44,130 nt of DNA from Phenylobacterium deserti (GCA_943332615.1 CALQQB010000035.1:1-44130), one strand, 5' to 3'; counted from the stretch's first letter, positions 8,367-16,832 are shown. Notes: generated by a model from the sequence alone, not told the origin. Made by a program: numbers and translations.

Positions 8367-9323
8367 TTGACCCTTTCTCCTCCGGCGGCGAATCCGCTGT
8401 CCGCGGCCGATCATTTGTCTTCGGTCGATGCTCTGATCGAAGGCTTGGGCTCGGTCGGCTACATCGCCTCACGCCGCATCGCCACCGCGCTCTACATGGG
8501 CGTGAAGCTGCAGAAGCCGATCCTGGTCGAGGGTTCGGCCGGCGTCGGCAAGACGGAGCTGGCGCTCTCCACCGCCGCCCTGCTCGGACTGCCGCTGATC
8601 CGGATGCAGTGCTACGAGGGCCTGGACGAGTCCAAGGCGCTGTACGAGTGGAAGTACGGCAAGCAGCTACTCTACACCCAGATCCTGAAGGATAGGATGG
8701 GGAGCGCGCTCGCCGATGCGCCCGACATGGACGCCGCCATGGTGCGCCTGCACGGCATGGGCGACCTGTTCTTCTCCGAGCCCTTCCTGGAGCCGCGGCC
8801 GCTGATGAAGGCGCTGCGCGAGGACAACGGCTGCGTACTGCTGGTCGACGAGGTCGATAAGTCCGACGAGGCGTTCGAGGCGTTCCTGCTGGAAGTGCTG
8901 TCAGCCTACCAGGTATCGGTGCCGGAGTTGGGCGTGATTGTCGCCAAGACCCCGCCGCTGGTGTTCCTGACCTCCAACAATGTCCGCGACCTGGGCGACG
9001 CGTTGAAGCGCCGCTGCCTGCACCTGCACATCCCGCTGCCGGAAGCGGCGCTGGAGGAGCGGATCGTCGCCAGCCGGGTGCCGGGCGTCGAGGCCAAGCT
9101 CACCCACGACCTAGTGGCCTTCGTGCAGACGCTGCGCACCATGGACCTACGTAAGTCGCCGTCGATCTCCGAGACTGTGGACTGGGCCCGGGCCCTGGTG
9201 CTGCTGCACGCCGACAGCCTCAGCCCGGACCTGGTGCGCGATACGTTGAACGTGATCCTCAAGTACGAGCAGGACATCACTGCGGTCGAGCCGCAGGTGG
9301 TGGAGCTGCTGCACCGGCGCTAG
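8367..9323 (+). CDS. MoxR-family AAA+ ATPase (CoxD-like)
   Basis: A 318-residue AAA+ ATPase. Walker A is GSAGVGKT at residues 56-63, Walker B LLVDEVDKSD at 158-167 and sensor 1 around LTSNN at 201-205. The layout is that of the MoxR/CoxD group, whose members work with VWA-domain partners in metal-cofactor insertion or assembly of enzyme complexes; CoxD/CoxE, for example, act in maturation of the Mo-Cu active site of CO dehydrogenase. The next gene, 12 bp downstream, encodes exactly such a CoxE-like VWA protein. The start is a TTG at 8367 preceded by GAGAG; no better ATG lies in frame before the conserved region. The client is unknown, and no CO dehydrogenase structural genes are adjacent. Confidence 0.88.
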   Translation: MTLSPPAANPLSAADHLSSVDALIEGLGSVGYIASRRIATALYMGVKLQKPILVEGSAGVGKTELALSTAALLGLPLIRMQCYEGLDESKALYEWKYGKQLLYTQILKDRMGSALADAPDMDAAMVRLHGMGDLFFSEPFLEPRPLMKALREDNGCVLLVDEVDKSDEAFEAFLLEVLSAYQVSVPELGVIVAKTPPLVFLTSNNVRDLGDALKRRCLHLHIPLPEAALEERIVASRVPGVEAKLTHDLVAFVQTLRTMDLRKSPSISETVDWARALVLLHADSLSPDLVRDTLNVILKYEQDITAVEPQVVELLHRR

Positions 9324-9335
9324 GTCCGGGTCCCC

Positions 9336-10697
9336 ATGCAGCACACCCTCGAACAGTTCTTCCGCGCCCTGCGGGCCGCCGACGTCCGGGTCTCTCCGGC
9401 GGAGGCGATAGACGCCAGTCGCGCGGCGATGGTCACCGGCTATGCCGACCGGGTCCTGTTCAAGGACGCGATGTGTGCGACGCTGGCGAAGTCGGCCGAC
9501 GAGGTCGATGCGTTCGACTCCGTGTTCGAGACCTTCTTCAGCCGTGACGCGGTCTCGCTGAACCCGCCGTCGGCCGAGCCGCAGGGGGAGCCCAGCCAGG
9601 ACGACCTGGACCAGACGGCCTCCTCGCCACTCGCCCAGGCGGTGCTGACCGGCGACGCTACCGCCGTCCAGCAGTCGATGGAGGACGCGGCCGCCCGCGC
9701 CGGGGTCGCCGACATCCGCCTCTCCACCCAGCGCTCGCGCCTGACGCGCCGCATGCTGGAGGAGATGGGGCTGGAGGAAATCGAGCGGATCATCGCCAAC
9801 GCGCGGCGGATGCCCGACGGCAAAGGCGAGGCGCTGGCCAACCGCCTGGACGCCGCGCGCCGCAACCTGTTCACCGAGGCGCAGGCCTATGTGGCCCGCC
9901 AGCACGATCTCTATGCGGCGGGCTCGGCCCAGGAATTGCGCGAAGAGCGGCTGATCCGCAAGCAGCTGAACGCCGACGGCGGGGTCGATCCGGTCGACTA
10001 CCAGCTGATGGCCGCGCTGGTGAAGAAGATGGCCAAGCGCCTGGCGGCCAAGTATTCACGCCGCCGCCGCGCCGCCCAGAAGGGCCATCTGGATGTGCGC
10101 AAGACTCTGCGCAAATCCATGGCGCACGAAGGCATCCCCTTCGAGATCGAGTGGAAGGTCAAGAAGGTCGACAAGCCGTCGATCGTGGCGATTTGTGACG
10201 TTTCGAAGTCGGTGGCCGCCGCCGCTCAGTTCCTGCTGACCTTCCTCTATTCCCTGAACGAGGTGGTGGACCGGATGGACGCCTTCGCCTTTTCGGGGCG
10301 GCTGATCAGCGTCAACGCCATCCTGGACGACAACGGGGTCGAGGGTGCGATCCTGAAGGTGCTGCAGCAGATCGGCTTCCAGCAGACCGACTATGGCCGC
10401 TCACTGCAGGATTTTTCCGAGCAGCACCTGGACCGTCTGGATCGCCGCACCACGGTGATCTTCCTGGGCGACGGCCGCTCCAACTTCGCCGATCCGCGCC
10501 TGGACCTGATGAAGCAGATTCATGACCGGTCGCGCGCGGTGATCTGGCTGAACCCGGAACCCGAGAGCTACTGGGCCCAGGGCGATAGCGTCATGCACCG
10601 CTACGCCCGCTTCTGCCACGTCGCCAAGCAGTGCGGCACCCTGGAGCAGCTCGAGCGGATCATCGACGACGTGCTCAGGAGCTACGTCCCGCACTGA
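9336..10697 (+). CDS. VWA-domain protein, CoxE-like
   Basis: A 453-residue cytosolic protein with a C-terminal von Willebrand factor A domain. The MIDAS metal site is visible as DVSKS (288-292, the DxSxS form), with TDYG near 349-352 and GDGRSNF near 374-380 supplying the later ligands. The N-terminal 280 residues are helical and highly charged, with an Arg/Lys-rich stretch (about 225-262), as usual in CoxE-like proteins. It is the expected partner of the preceding MoxR-type ATPase and is almost certainly in the same operon. The last 23 bases overlap the end of the convergent GPH transporter gene, so the two are tail to tail with no room for a terminator. Confidence 0.88.
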   Translation: MQHTLEQFFRALRAADVRVSPAEAIDASRAAMVTGYADRVLFKDAMCATLAKSADEVDAFDSVFETFFSRDAVSLNPPSAEPQGEPSQDDLDQTASSPLAQAVLTGDATAVQQSMEDAAARAGVADIRLSTQRSRLTRRMLEEMGLEEIERIIANARRMPDGKGEALANRLDAARRNLFTEAQAYVARQHDLYAAGSAQELREERLIRKQLNADGGVDPVDYQLMAALVKKMAKRLAAKYSRRRRAAQKGHLDVRKTLRKSMAHEGIPFEIEWKVKKVDKPSIVAICDVSKSVAAAAQFLLTFLYSLNEVVDRMDAFAFSGRLISVNAILDDNGVEGAILKVLQQIGFQQTDYGRSLQDFSEQHLDRLDRRTTVIFLGDGRSNFADPRLDLMKQIHDRSRAVIWLNPEPESYWAQGDSVMHRYARFCHVAKQCGTLEQLERIIDDVLRSYVPH

Positions 10698-12171
10698 CGT
10701 CGGCGGCGCGTTGGACTTTCAGCCCGGCGGCGACTTCGGCCTGACGTTGGCGGTCGATGGCGTAGGGCGCGAACACCAGGGCGCCGATGCCGACCAGCCC
10801 GGCCGGCAGCCATCCCCACGCCAGCACCAGGTGGGACAGCACCTCCGGGGCAACGACCGCGTGCGCCTGCCGGCCTACTTCGCGTGGGAAGTGCAGGAAG
10901 TCGAGCGCCAGACCTCCCACCAGCAGGCCCATGCCGCCGGCCGCCTTACCGGCGAAGCCCAGGCCCGAAAAGAACAGGCCCTCGCGACGCGAGCCATGCA
11001 GATGCTCGTGCTCGTCCGCCGCGTCGGCCATCATCGAGGGATAGGCAATGAAGATCAGTCCCGAACCCAGGCCGACCACGAGCGCCATGGCGCAAAGCCA
11101 CGGCAGGGCCGCCGCCCCGGTCGGCGCGAACAGGCCCAGGCCGCGGGCTCCCGGCAGGACGACCCAGGCCGTCAGGACCGTCGCAAAGCCGATCGATACG
11201 ACCGTCTTCTTCTCCAGCACCTGCAAGAGGGCCGGCGTCAGGGGCACGCCGATCAGGATGCCGGCGAGGAAAACATAGGTGATCACCTGGATCGTCTCGG
11301 GCCGCAGCTTCCAGACGAAGACGTAGGCGTGGTTGTTCAGCGCCTGGTTCACCCCCGCGGCGCTGGCGAACAGCAGCATCGACAGGAACAGAGTCAGGAA
11401 GGTGCGGTTGCGGACGATCTCGAGCACTTCCGGCAGAAAGCGCCGCATCATCGGTTCGGCCGGCGTCTGAGGCTGTGGGAGGGACGCGGCATAACGCCAG
11501 ACCCCGACGCAGCACAGCAGCCCACCGGCCAGCACCAGCGTAGCGATCGCCCAGCCGAACGGCGGATAGCTTTCCGGCCGCTGCAGTCCGCCCTCGCCGG
11601 CGAAGAACAGCGAATAGGCGAGCGCCGTGATCAGGACGCTGACCAGGATCCCGGACAGCAGCCGGTAGGCGACGATGCGCGAGCGCTCGACATAGTCGTC
11701 CGACATCTCTCCGCCGAGGGCGAAGTAAGGGATGTTGTACATCGAGGCGAAGGCGCGGACGCCCATCTTGGTCAGCGCCAGCCATCCGAAGAGCAGGAAC
11801 GGCGAGATCCCCGCCGGCGGGGCGAACAGCAGCCCCATGGCAATCATGGTCAGCGGCGCCGCCAGCAGCATCATGGGCAGCCGCCGCCCGAGCCGCGACC
11901 GCACGCCGTCGGAGATCGAGCCGATCAGCGGGTCGAGGGCGGCGTCGAGCGTCATGCTGATCGCCAGCGCCGCGCCGACCAGGCTGCCCGAAAGACCCAG
12001 CACCGCCGTGTAGTAGAAGAAGATGAAGGCGTTGATGGCCAGGTAGCCGGACTCAACGAACTGCCCGACGCTGTAGAACAGCTTCACCCCGAACGACGGC
12101 CTCAAAGCCCCGCGAGCCGGCGTCGTCTGCGCGCCTGCGGTCAAGCCGCCCGCATCATCCAAGACTGCCAC
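10675..12171 (-). CDS. GPH-family (MelB-like) sodium/sugar-type MFS transporter
   Basis: A 498-residue inner-membrane transporter with about 12 predicted helices. The GPH (glycoside-pentoside-hexuronide:cation) signature is clear: DAALDP at about residues 76-81 holds the paired acidic residues used for cation binding in MelB, followed by GSISDGVRSRLGRR at 84-97, the loop 2-3 motif. A late segment FSGLGFAGKAAGGMG also fits the family. The substrate cannot be read from sequence; alphaproteobacterial members are not limited to sugars. The start is GTG 12171 with a good GGGAGG seven bases upstream. A truncated relative lies 74 bp upstream on the same strand, implying an ancestral tandem pair. The 3' end overlaps the VWA gene. 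Confidence 0.88.
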   Translation of the reverse strand: MAVLDDAGGLTAGAQTTPARGALRPSFGVKLFYSVGQFVESGYLAINAFIFFYYTAVLGLSGSLVGAALAISMTLDAALDPLIGSISDGVRSRLGRRLPMMLLAAPLTMIAMGLLFAPPAGISPFLLFGWLALTKMGVRAFASMYNIPYFALGGEMSDDYVERSRIVAYRLLSGILVSVLITALAYSLFFAGEGGLQRPESYPPFGWAIATLVLAGGLLCCVGVWRYAASLPQPQTPAEPMMRRFLPEVLEIVRNRTFLTLFLSMLLFASAAGVNQALNNHAYVFVWKLRPETIQVITYVFLAGILIGVPLTPALLQVLEKKTVVSIGFATVLTAWVVLPGARGLGLFAPTGAAALPWLCAMALVVGLGSGLIFIAYPSMMADAADEHEHLHGSRREGLFFSGLGFAGKAAGGMGLLVGGLALDFLHFPREVGRQAHAVVAPEVLSHLVLAWGWLPAGLVGIGALVFAPYAIDRQRQAEVAAGLKVQRAADVSAGRSS

Positions 12172-12245
12172 GACGATCCTCCCAGGATCTTATTTGTTGG
12201 CAGGACGGTATCCCCAACCGCAGGTGTGGCAACCATGACCCAGCG

Positions 12246-12545
12246 TCAAACCCGGGTCAGGAGCTGCGGCCCTCGCTGACGCCGCGCGCGCTTGGCCTTC
12301 AGGGTTACTGCGATGCCCAGATGGCGCTCACGGCTGATGGCGTAGGGGATGAGCAGCAGGAACGCCACGAGACCCAGCGCCGCCGACGTCGGGCCCCAGG
12401 CGATGATGATCTTCTCCTGCAGGGCTTCGGGCAGGATCACCCCGACCTGTCGGCCGGCTTCCTTGGGGAAGGCCATGACGTCGAGGGCCACCCCCGCCAC
12501 CAGCTGGCCGAGCCCGGTAGCGGCCTTGGACGCGAACCCCAGGCC
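12246..12545 (-). pseudogene. C-terminal remnant of a second GPH-type MFS transporter
   Basis: Reading leftward from about 12545, the frame gives GLGFASKAATGLGQLV, then a hydrophobic segment and PYAISRERHLGIAVTLKAKR before the stop. It aligns residue by residue with the last hundred or so residues of the intact GPH transporter next door (GLGFAGKAAGGMGLLV and PYAIDRQRQAEVAAGLKVQR). Upstream of position 12545 the frame stays open but encodes nothing transporter-like, and the DNA there belongs to a short-chain dehydrogenase on the other strand. The first roughly 380 residues are therefore missing. It has no plausible start and should be inactive. Confidence 0.85.
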
Positions 12546-13016
12546 ATCCTGCCGGCCCTGCGCGAGCAGCGCTCCGAAACGATCATCACCACCACTTCGA
12601 TCGGCGGCCTGGTGACCTTCCCGTTCAACGCCGTCTACCACGCCACCAAATGGGCGCTCGAAGGCTGGAGCGAGAGTCTGGCTTTCGAACTCGAGCCGTT
12701 CGGCATCCGCGTGAGAACCGTGGCGCCCGGCGGCATGGCCACCGACTTCTCCAGCCGTTCGCTGGTGGTCACCCTGCACCCGGCCTATGCCGAAGCCATT
12801 GGCAAGACCATGGCGGCCTTCTCGAGTCCTGACCGGCGATCCATGAGCTCGACGGCCGAGCAGGTCGCCGAGGTGGTCTACGAGGCCGCCACCGACGAGA
12901 CCGACCGCGTCACCTTCGTGGCCGGCGCCGACGCCAAGGCCAACTATGCCCAGCGCCTCGCGGTCGGCATCGACGCCTTCCGGGCGGGAATCCGCAGTAT
13001 GTTCCTGGGCGGATAG
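12541..13016 (+). pseudogene. C-terminal remnant of a short-chain dehydrogenase/reductase
   Basis: From about 12541 the plus strand encodes AILPALREQRSE followed by TTTSIGG and the catalytic YHATK (codons 12636-12650), then PFGIRVRTVAPGG and a normal C-terminus. This is the second half of a classical SDR: the active-site Tyr and Lys are present. The N-terminal Rossmann fold, with its TGxxxGIG cofactor motif and the NNAG segment, is absent because the sequence upstream is the remnant of a GPH transporter on the opposite strand. The open frame continues to 12321, but that part is antisense to the transporter remnant. Without the cofactor-binding half it cannot be a working SDR. It joins the transporter remnant at about 12540-12546. 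Confidence 0.85.
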
Positions 13017-13287
13017 CGGGGCCGGGCCGGGCGCCTCGCTCAGCTCGTGGTAGAATCCAACACTTGAGCCGCGGCGGTCCTGCGGCGTGGCCGTCGATCG
13101 AACGTCCGGCTCCGGGCCGGAGCTCACCAGGGAGAATCGACCCGGGGCGAACGTTGGCGTTCTGGCGGGCTGACACTTCGCCAGTTCCGGGCCTGGGCCA
13201 ATCAGAAATGAGCGGACGTAGCCGCAGCGGCGCGATGCTGCGCCCGGCGGGGCTGCGGCTCCAGCGAGGTGAGTTGTCATCTCCCGG
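13017..13287. other. 271-bp non-coding gap after the SDR remnant
   Basis: I see no credible gene, tRNA or hairpin terminator here. Short open frames exist on both strands but have no recognisable content. The stretch may be decayed coding sequence, as it adjoins two truncated genes. Confidence 0.4.
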
Positions 13288-14835
13288 CTAGAAGCCGAGC
13301 TTTCCCAGCATCCCGGTCACGCGAGCGCGCGTCGGTAGGTCGCGAAATGGAAAGGCGCGAAGGAAGTCAGCCTTGTCCAGGTGAGCGGCCCGGGCGCGTA
13401 CCGAGTCAGCCCAGGCACGGGCCTTGCCCGCATTGCCGTTGAGGCCATGGGCGGTCGCCGCGATCATCTCGATCAGCGCATGTGCGCCGGGGGCTTTCGC
13501 CGCCCGCTCGGCCCAGAGCGCCGCCTGCGCCGGGTCTTCGAGGACCAGGTAGGGCATCGCCCGCACCCCCAGCATGCCATAGAGCAGCGGATCGAGCGGG
13601 CTGAGGACCAGCGCTGCATCGATATTGAGCTGGCTGGCCTCAGCGCTGCCCAGCAGGGCCTCGGCCCAGCCCCGGGAGTACCGGGCCTGCGCATAGTTGG
13701 GATTGAGGACGTTGGCCCGCTCCAGCCAGGGCAGGCTGGCCTCAAGATCATCATTCAACCACTGCGCCCGTCCCATGGTGAAGTGACCGAAGGGATCCAG
13801 CGGATCCCGCTCCAGGCATTGGGACGCGAAACGCTGCGCCAGCACCACGGAGGCGGGGTCATCGGAATAGCGCAGGAACGCGTTCTGGAAGTGGGTGAAG
13901 GATAGCCCCGCATAGGCCCGCGCAAAGCTTGGCTCCATGGCCGCGGCGCGTTCGAACAGGCCTGTCGCGATGTCGTTGTCCGCCTTGTTGAAGCGGTACA
14001 TGTAGTGCAGGCCCAGGTGATAAGCCGACCAAGCGTCGAGGTTTTCCGGCGACTTTGACAGCGCTCGCCGCGCCTCATTGAAGGGAATCCGCACTTCCAC
14101 GGCGCTGGTCACCGCGGCGATAATCTGGTTGCGGACTTCGTGGATGGCGCTCACGTCAGCCCGGAATTTTTCACTCCAGACGACGCCGCCGGTCTGGGTG
14201 TCGCCGAGTTCGACCGAAACCGACAGGACCGGGCCCGACGTCTCGACGACGCCGGACAGACAGTACCGCACGTTCAGCTTCTGGCGCACGGTTTCGAGGC
14301 TCGTGTCCGAACCTCTGAACTGGAAGGACGAGCCACGCGCAATCACCAGCAACCAGTGCAGCCGCGACAGCTCCGTGATGAGGTCCTGCGGCAGGGCGTC
14401 GGCGATCGGGAACTCCGGCTGTGGGGCGCCGACCATCCGGAAAGGCAGCACCGCAAGGCTGGGTCGCGACGGCAGGGGACCCTCACCCGGGACGGGTTCC
14501 CACGGGGGGGCGAAAGAGACGGTCGACGGCTGGACGACCTCGGCCACAAAGCGGAAGCCGATCCCGTGCGTCGTGCGGATCAGGGCCTGCGCCTGGCCAT
14601 CGTCGCCGATCACCTTCCGGGCCGACTTGACCCGGCTCGAGATCGCCGAGTCCGAAACGATCCGACCCTTCCAGATCTGAGCGACAATCTCGTCCTTGGT
14701 GACGACGCGACTGCGGTTCTCGATGAGCAGTCGCAGCAGCGCAAAGACCTGGGGCTCAACCGCCAGGGCAACGCCGTCTGCGCGCAGCTCAACGCGGTCG
14801 ATATCCAGCTCGAAACGGGCAAACTGAAAGATCAT
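13288..14835 (-). CDS. Winged-helix (OmpR/PhoB-type) regulator with TolB-like and TPR region (CadC-like)
   Basis: A 515-residue transcription factor. Residues 1-100 are an OmpR/PhoB-type winged helix (FELD near 8-11, VALAVEPQVFALLRLLI at 22-38, TTHGIGFRFVAEV at the wing). Residues about 125-250 resemble the TolB-like/FlgO-type domain found in CadC-like and adenylate-cyclase-linked proteins (SLAVLPF, then LNVRYCLSGVV). The remainder is helical with TPR-type repeats (AYHLGLHYMYRFNKAD, FARAYAGLSFTHFQNA, PNYAQARYSRGWAEALLG). There is no receiver domain and no clear transmembrane helix. ATG 14835 begins at the conserved winged-helix start; a GTG 39 bases upstream falls inside a phased repeat and is less likely. 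It is divergent from a secreted cupin gene, with an 11-bp repeated site between them. Confidence 0.85.
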   Translation of the reverse strand: MIFQFARFELDIDRVELRADGVALAVEPQVFALLRLLIENRSRVVTKDEIVAQIWKGRIVSDSAISSRVKSARKVIGDDGQAQALIRTTHGIGFRFVAEVVQPSTVSFAPPWEPVPGEGPLPSRPSLAVLPFRMVGAPQPEFPIADALPQDLITELSRLHWLLVIARGSSFQFRGSDTSLETVRQKLNVRYCLSGVVETSGPVLSVSVELGDTQTGGVVWSEKFRADVSAIHEVRNQIIAAVTSAVEVRIPFNEARRALSKSPENLDAWSAYHLGLHYMYRFNKADNDIATGLFERAAAMEPSFARAYAGLSFTHFQNAFLRYSDDPASVVLAQRFASQCLERDPLDPFGHFTMGRAQWLNDDLEASLPWLERANVLNPNYAQARYSRGWAEALLGSAEASQLNIDAALVLSPLDPLLYGMLGVRAMPYLVLEDPAQAALWAERAAKAPGAHALIEMIAATAHGLNGNAGKARAWADSVRARAAHLDKADFLRAFPFRDLPTRARVTGMLGKLGF

Positions 14836-14855
14836 CGCGCGGGACCATAGCGTAA

Positions 14856-14894
14856 ATCTCCGATCGATCTCCACACGATCTCCAGACCGTCTTC
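14856..14894. promoter_or_regulatory. Candidate operator: three ATCTCC units at exact 11-bp spacing
   Basis: ATCTCC occurs at 14856, 14867 and 14878, each start exactly 11 bp after the last. A weaker fourth unit, GTCTTC, sits at 14889 in the same phase. OmpR/PhoB-type winged helices bind tandem direct repeats with this 11-bp period (as in pho boxes). The array is 20 bp upstream of the start of a regulator with exactly that domain, between it and the divergent cupin gene. Autoregulation and control of the cupin-methyltransferase pair is the natural inference. On the minus strand the units read GGAGAT and could also resemble ribosome binding sites. Confidence 0.5.
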
Positions 14895-14976
14895 AAGCCC
14901 CAGCACCGGATCCCGATTAGCTCTGCTGTCAGGCCTCGGACCATTCCCGGGCTCGCGACAGATCGGAAGACACGTG

Positions 14977-15450
14977 ATGACCAAGACCCTGATATCCGGG
15001 CTCCGCATCGCTCTGGCGATTTCCGCCTTTTCCCTTGCGGCCTCGGGTGCAAACGCCCCGGCCGCCCCGGCTGCGAAACCCGTCACCGCCACGGTAAACT
15101 CGGCGCTACAGTGGGGACCCTGCCCCCCGATCTTCCCGGCCGGATGTCAGATCGCCGTCCTGAACGGCGACCCGGCCAAGCCCAACGCCGACGTCTTCCT
15201 GCGCGTACCGGGCGGCTACACGATCCCCCCCCATTCTCACACGTCGCCCGAGCGCATCGTTCTCGTCGAGGGCCAGCTCACGGTTCGCTACCAGGGCAGC
15301 CCCGCAGAAGACTTGACCCCGGGCGAGTATGCTTACGGTCCGGCCGGGCTACCCCACGTGGCCACCTGCAAGGGAGCCGGGGCTTGCACGCTGTTTATCG
15401 CCTTCGAGAGTGCTGTGGATGCCATAGCTTTCACAGGGTCGCTCAAGTGA
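14977..15450 (+). CDS. Exported cupin-domain protein
   Basis: A 157-residue small cupin with an N-terminal signal peptide (hydrophobic LRIALAISAFSLAASGANA, predicted cleavage near residue 27), so probably periplasmic. The conserved cupin metal-binding set is visible: H86 and H88 in PPHSHT, E92, and H127 in GLPHVA. Function is unspecified; such proteins include dioxygenase-like and sugar-binding cupins. ATG 14977 is preceded by GGAAGA at good distance; a GTG immediately before it (14974) is an alternative. The stop overlaps the start of the methyltransferase gene by three bases (GTGA), so the two are translationally coupled. The divergent regulator and its repeat array lie upstream. Confidence 0.82.
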   Translation: MTKTLISGLRIALAISAFSLAASGANAPAAPAAKPVTATVNSALQWGPCPPIFPAGCQIAVLNGDPAKPNADVFLRVPGGYTIPPHSHTSPERIVLVEGQLTVRYQGSPAEDLTPGEYAYGPAGLPHVATCKGAGACTLFIAFESAVDAIAFTGSLK

Positions 15451-16259
15451 ACCCCAACAAAGCGCTCTGGGAAAAGGGCGACTTCACGCGGATCGCCCGC
15501 GGCATGCGCGCCAGCGGTGAGGCGTTGGTCCGTGAACTGCGCGTCACACCCGGGCTCAGGGTTCTCGATCTCGGATGCGGCGACGGCACCACAGCGCTCC
15601 CGGCGGCCAGACTCGGCGCCGACGTGCTGGGCGTCGATATCGCAGCCAATCTCGTCGCGGCCGGAAACCTGCGCGCCCGCGGCGAAAGCCTCGCCAATTG
15701 TCGGTTCCAGGAGGGCGACGCTTCTGACCTGCGGGGCCTCGCCGACGACGCCTTTGACCTGGTAGTCAGCATCTTCGGCGCTATGTTCGCGCCGCGGCCC
15801 GACGCCGTCGCGCGCGAAATGGTCCGGGTCACCCGGCCGGGCGGGCGGATCGTCATGGGCAACTGGATTCCTAACGACCCGACCCTGGTCGCCCAGATTC
15901 TGAAGATCAGTGCGGCCTATTCTCCACCACCCGCGGCGGGCTTCGTCAGCCCCATGACCTGGGGCCTGGAAGACATGGTGATCACGCGCTTTGCCGGCGC
16001 CGGCGTTCCGAAGGACCACATCACCTTTGCCCGAAGCACCTATGTCTTTGAGCATCCTGGCGCGCCGTCCGAATTGCTGGATGAGTTCTCGACGTACTAC
16101 GGCCCGACGATGAACGCCTTCGCCGCGGCGGAGGCGGAAGGGCGCGCGCACACGTTGCGCCAGGAACTGGACGACCTGTTCCAGGCTCAGAATCTCAGCG
16201 GTGAGCCTGGCCGCACACAGATACCCGCCACCTTTCTGAAGGTGACGATCTCAGTCTGA
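15447..16259 (+). CDS. Class I SAM-dependent methyltransferase
   Basis: A 270-residue class I methyltransferase. Motif I is VLDLGCGDGTT (39-49), with the acidic ribose-binding residue in LGVDIA, then the motif-IV-like FDLVVSIFG and motif V around VTRPGGRIVMGNW. This arrangement is typical of small-molecule methyltransferases acting on quinones, thiols or metabolites; the substrate is unknown. The start is a GTG at 15447 that overlaps the cupin stop. An open frame continues further upstream but only antiparallels the cupin coding frame and is not used. The pairing with a secreted cupin under a CadC-like regulator suggests a small inducible operon. Confidence 0.82.
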   Translation: MNPNKALWEKGDFTRIARGMRASGEALVRELRVTPGLRVLDLGCGDGTTALPAARLGADVLGVDIAANLVAAGNLRARGESLANCRFQEGDASDLRGLADDAFDLVVSIFGAMFAPRPDAVAREMVRVTRPGGRIVMGNWIPNDPTLVAQILKISAAYSPPPAAGFVSPMTWGLEDMVITRFAGAGVPKDHITFARSTYVFEHPGAPSELLDEFSTYYGPTMNAFAAAEAEGRAHTLRQELDDLFQAQNLSGEPGRTQIPATFLKVTISV

Positions 16260-16409
16260 GTGATACCCGACATGGGCGAAACCAAGTCTGGTCGGTAACC
16301 CGCGGCATGGGAACGCTTTCGTCCCGATTCGAGTGCCGGCCCTTAGGTGTGAGCTCTCAATAGGTCGTCCGTCCGACCCCGGACCGGACTTGATGGTGGA
16401 GATGTCGCG

Positions 16410-16832
16410 ATGACGCATAAGGGTTCATGTTTCTGTGGAACAGTTCAGCTCGAGGTGACCGGGGAGCCGGAAGGGATGGGCTACTGTCATTGCCGATCCT
16501 GCAGGTCCTGGTCCGGGGGACCGGTGAATGCCTTCAGCCTATGGAAACCTGAAGCCGTTCAGGTCACGTCCGGGGCTGCGCATCTGGCCACCCATCAACA
16601 ATCGGAACTGAGCCAGCGGCAATTCTGCACAAAGTGCGGGGGGCACCTAATGACCAATCACCCAACGCTGGGATTGGTGGACGTCTTCGCCGCGACGATC
16701 CCCGATCTAAAATTCACTCCAGGCGTCCACATCAACTACGCGGAGACCGTGCTGCCGATGCGGGACGGACTGCCGAAACTCAAGGACTTCCCAGCCGAAT
16801 TCGGAGGGTCCGGGGAGAGCATTGCCGAATAG
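16410..16832 (+). CDS. GFA-family zinc protein
   Basis: A 140-residue member of the GFA/CENP-V zinc-binding family. All zinc ligands of the family are present: C7 and C9 (CFC), C26, C28 and C31 (CHCRSC) and C73 and C76 (CTKC). Family members include the S-(hydroxymethyl)glutathione synthase Gfa, but most are uncharacterised. The sequence is divergent enough that formaldehyde metabolism cannot be assumed. It stands alone, with 150 bp of non-coding sequence upstream. A second family member with altered ligands lies at 41345-41833. Confidence 0.85.
   Translation: MTHKGSCFCGTVQLEVTGEPEGMGYCHCRSCRSWSGGPVNAFSLWKPEAVQVTSGAAHLATHQQSELSQRQFCTKCGGHLMTNHPTLGLVDVFAATIPDLKFTPGVHINYAETVLPMRDGLPKLKDFPAEFGGSGESIAE

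Noticed and set aside
12321..12540. N-terminal extension of the SDR-like frame
   Set aside because: These codons are antisense to the transporter remnant, whose minus-strand frame aligns well with the intact neighbour; they do not encode an SDR Rossmann fold.
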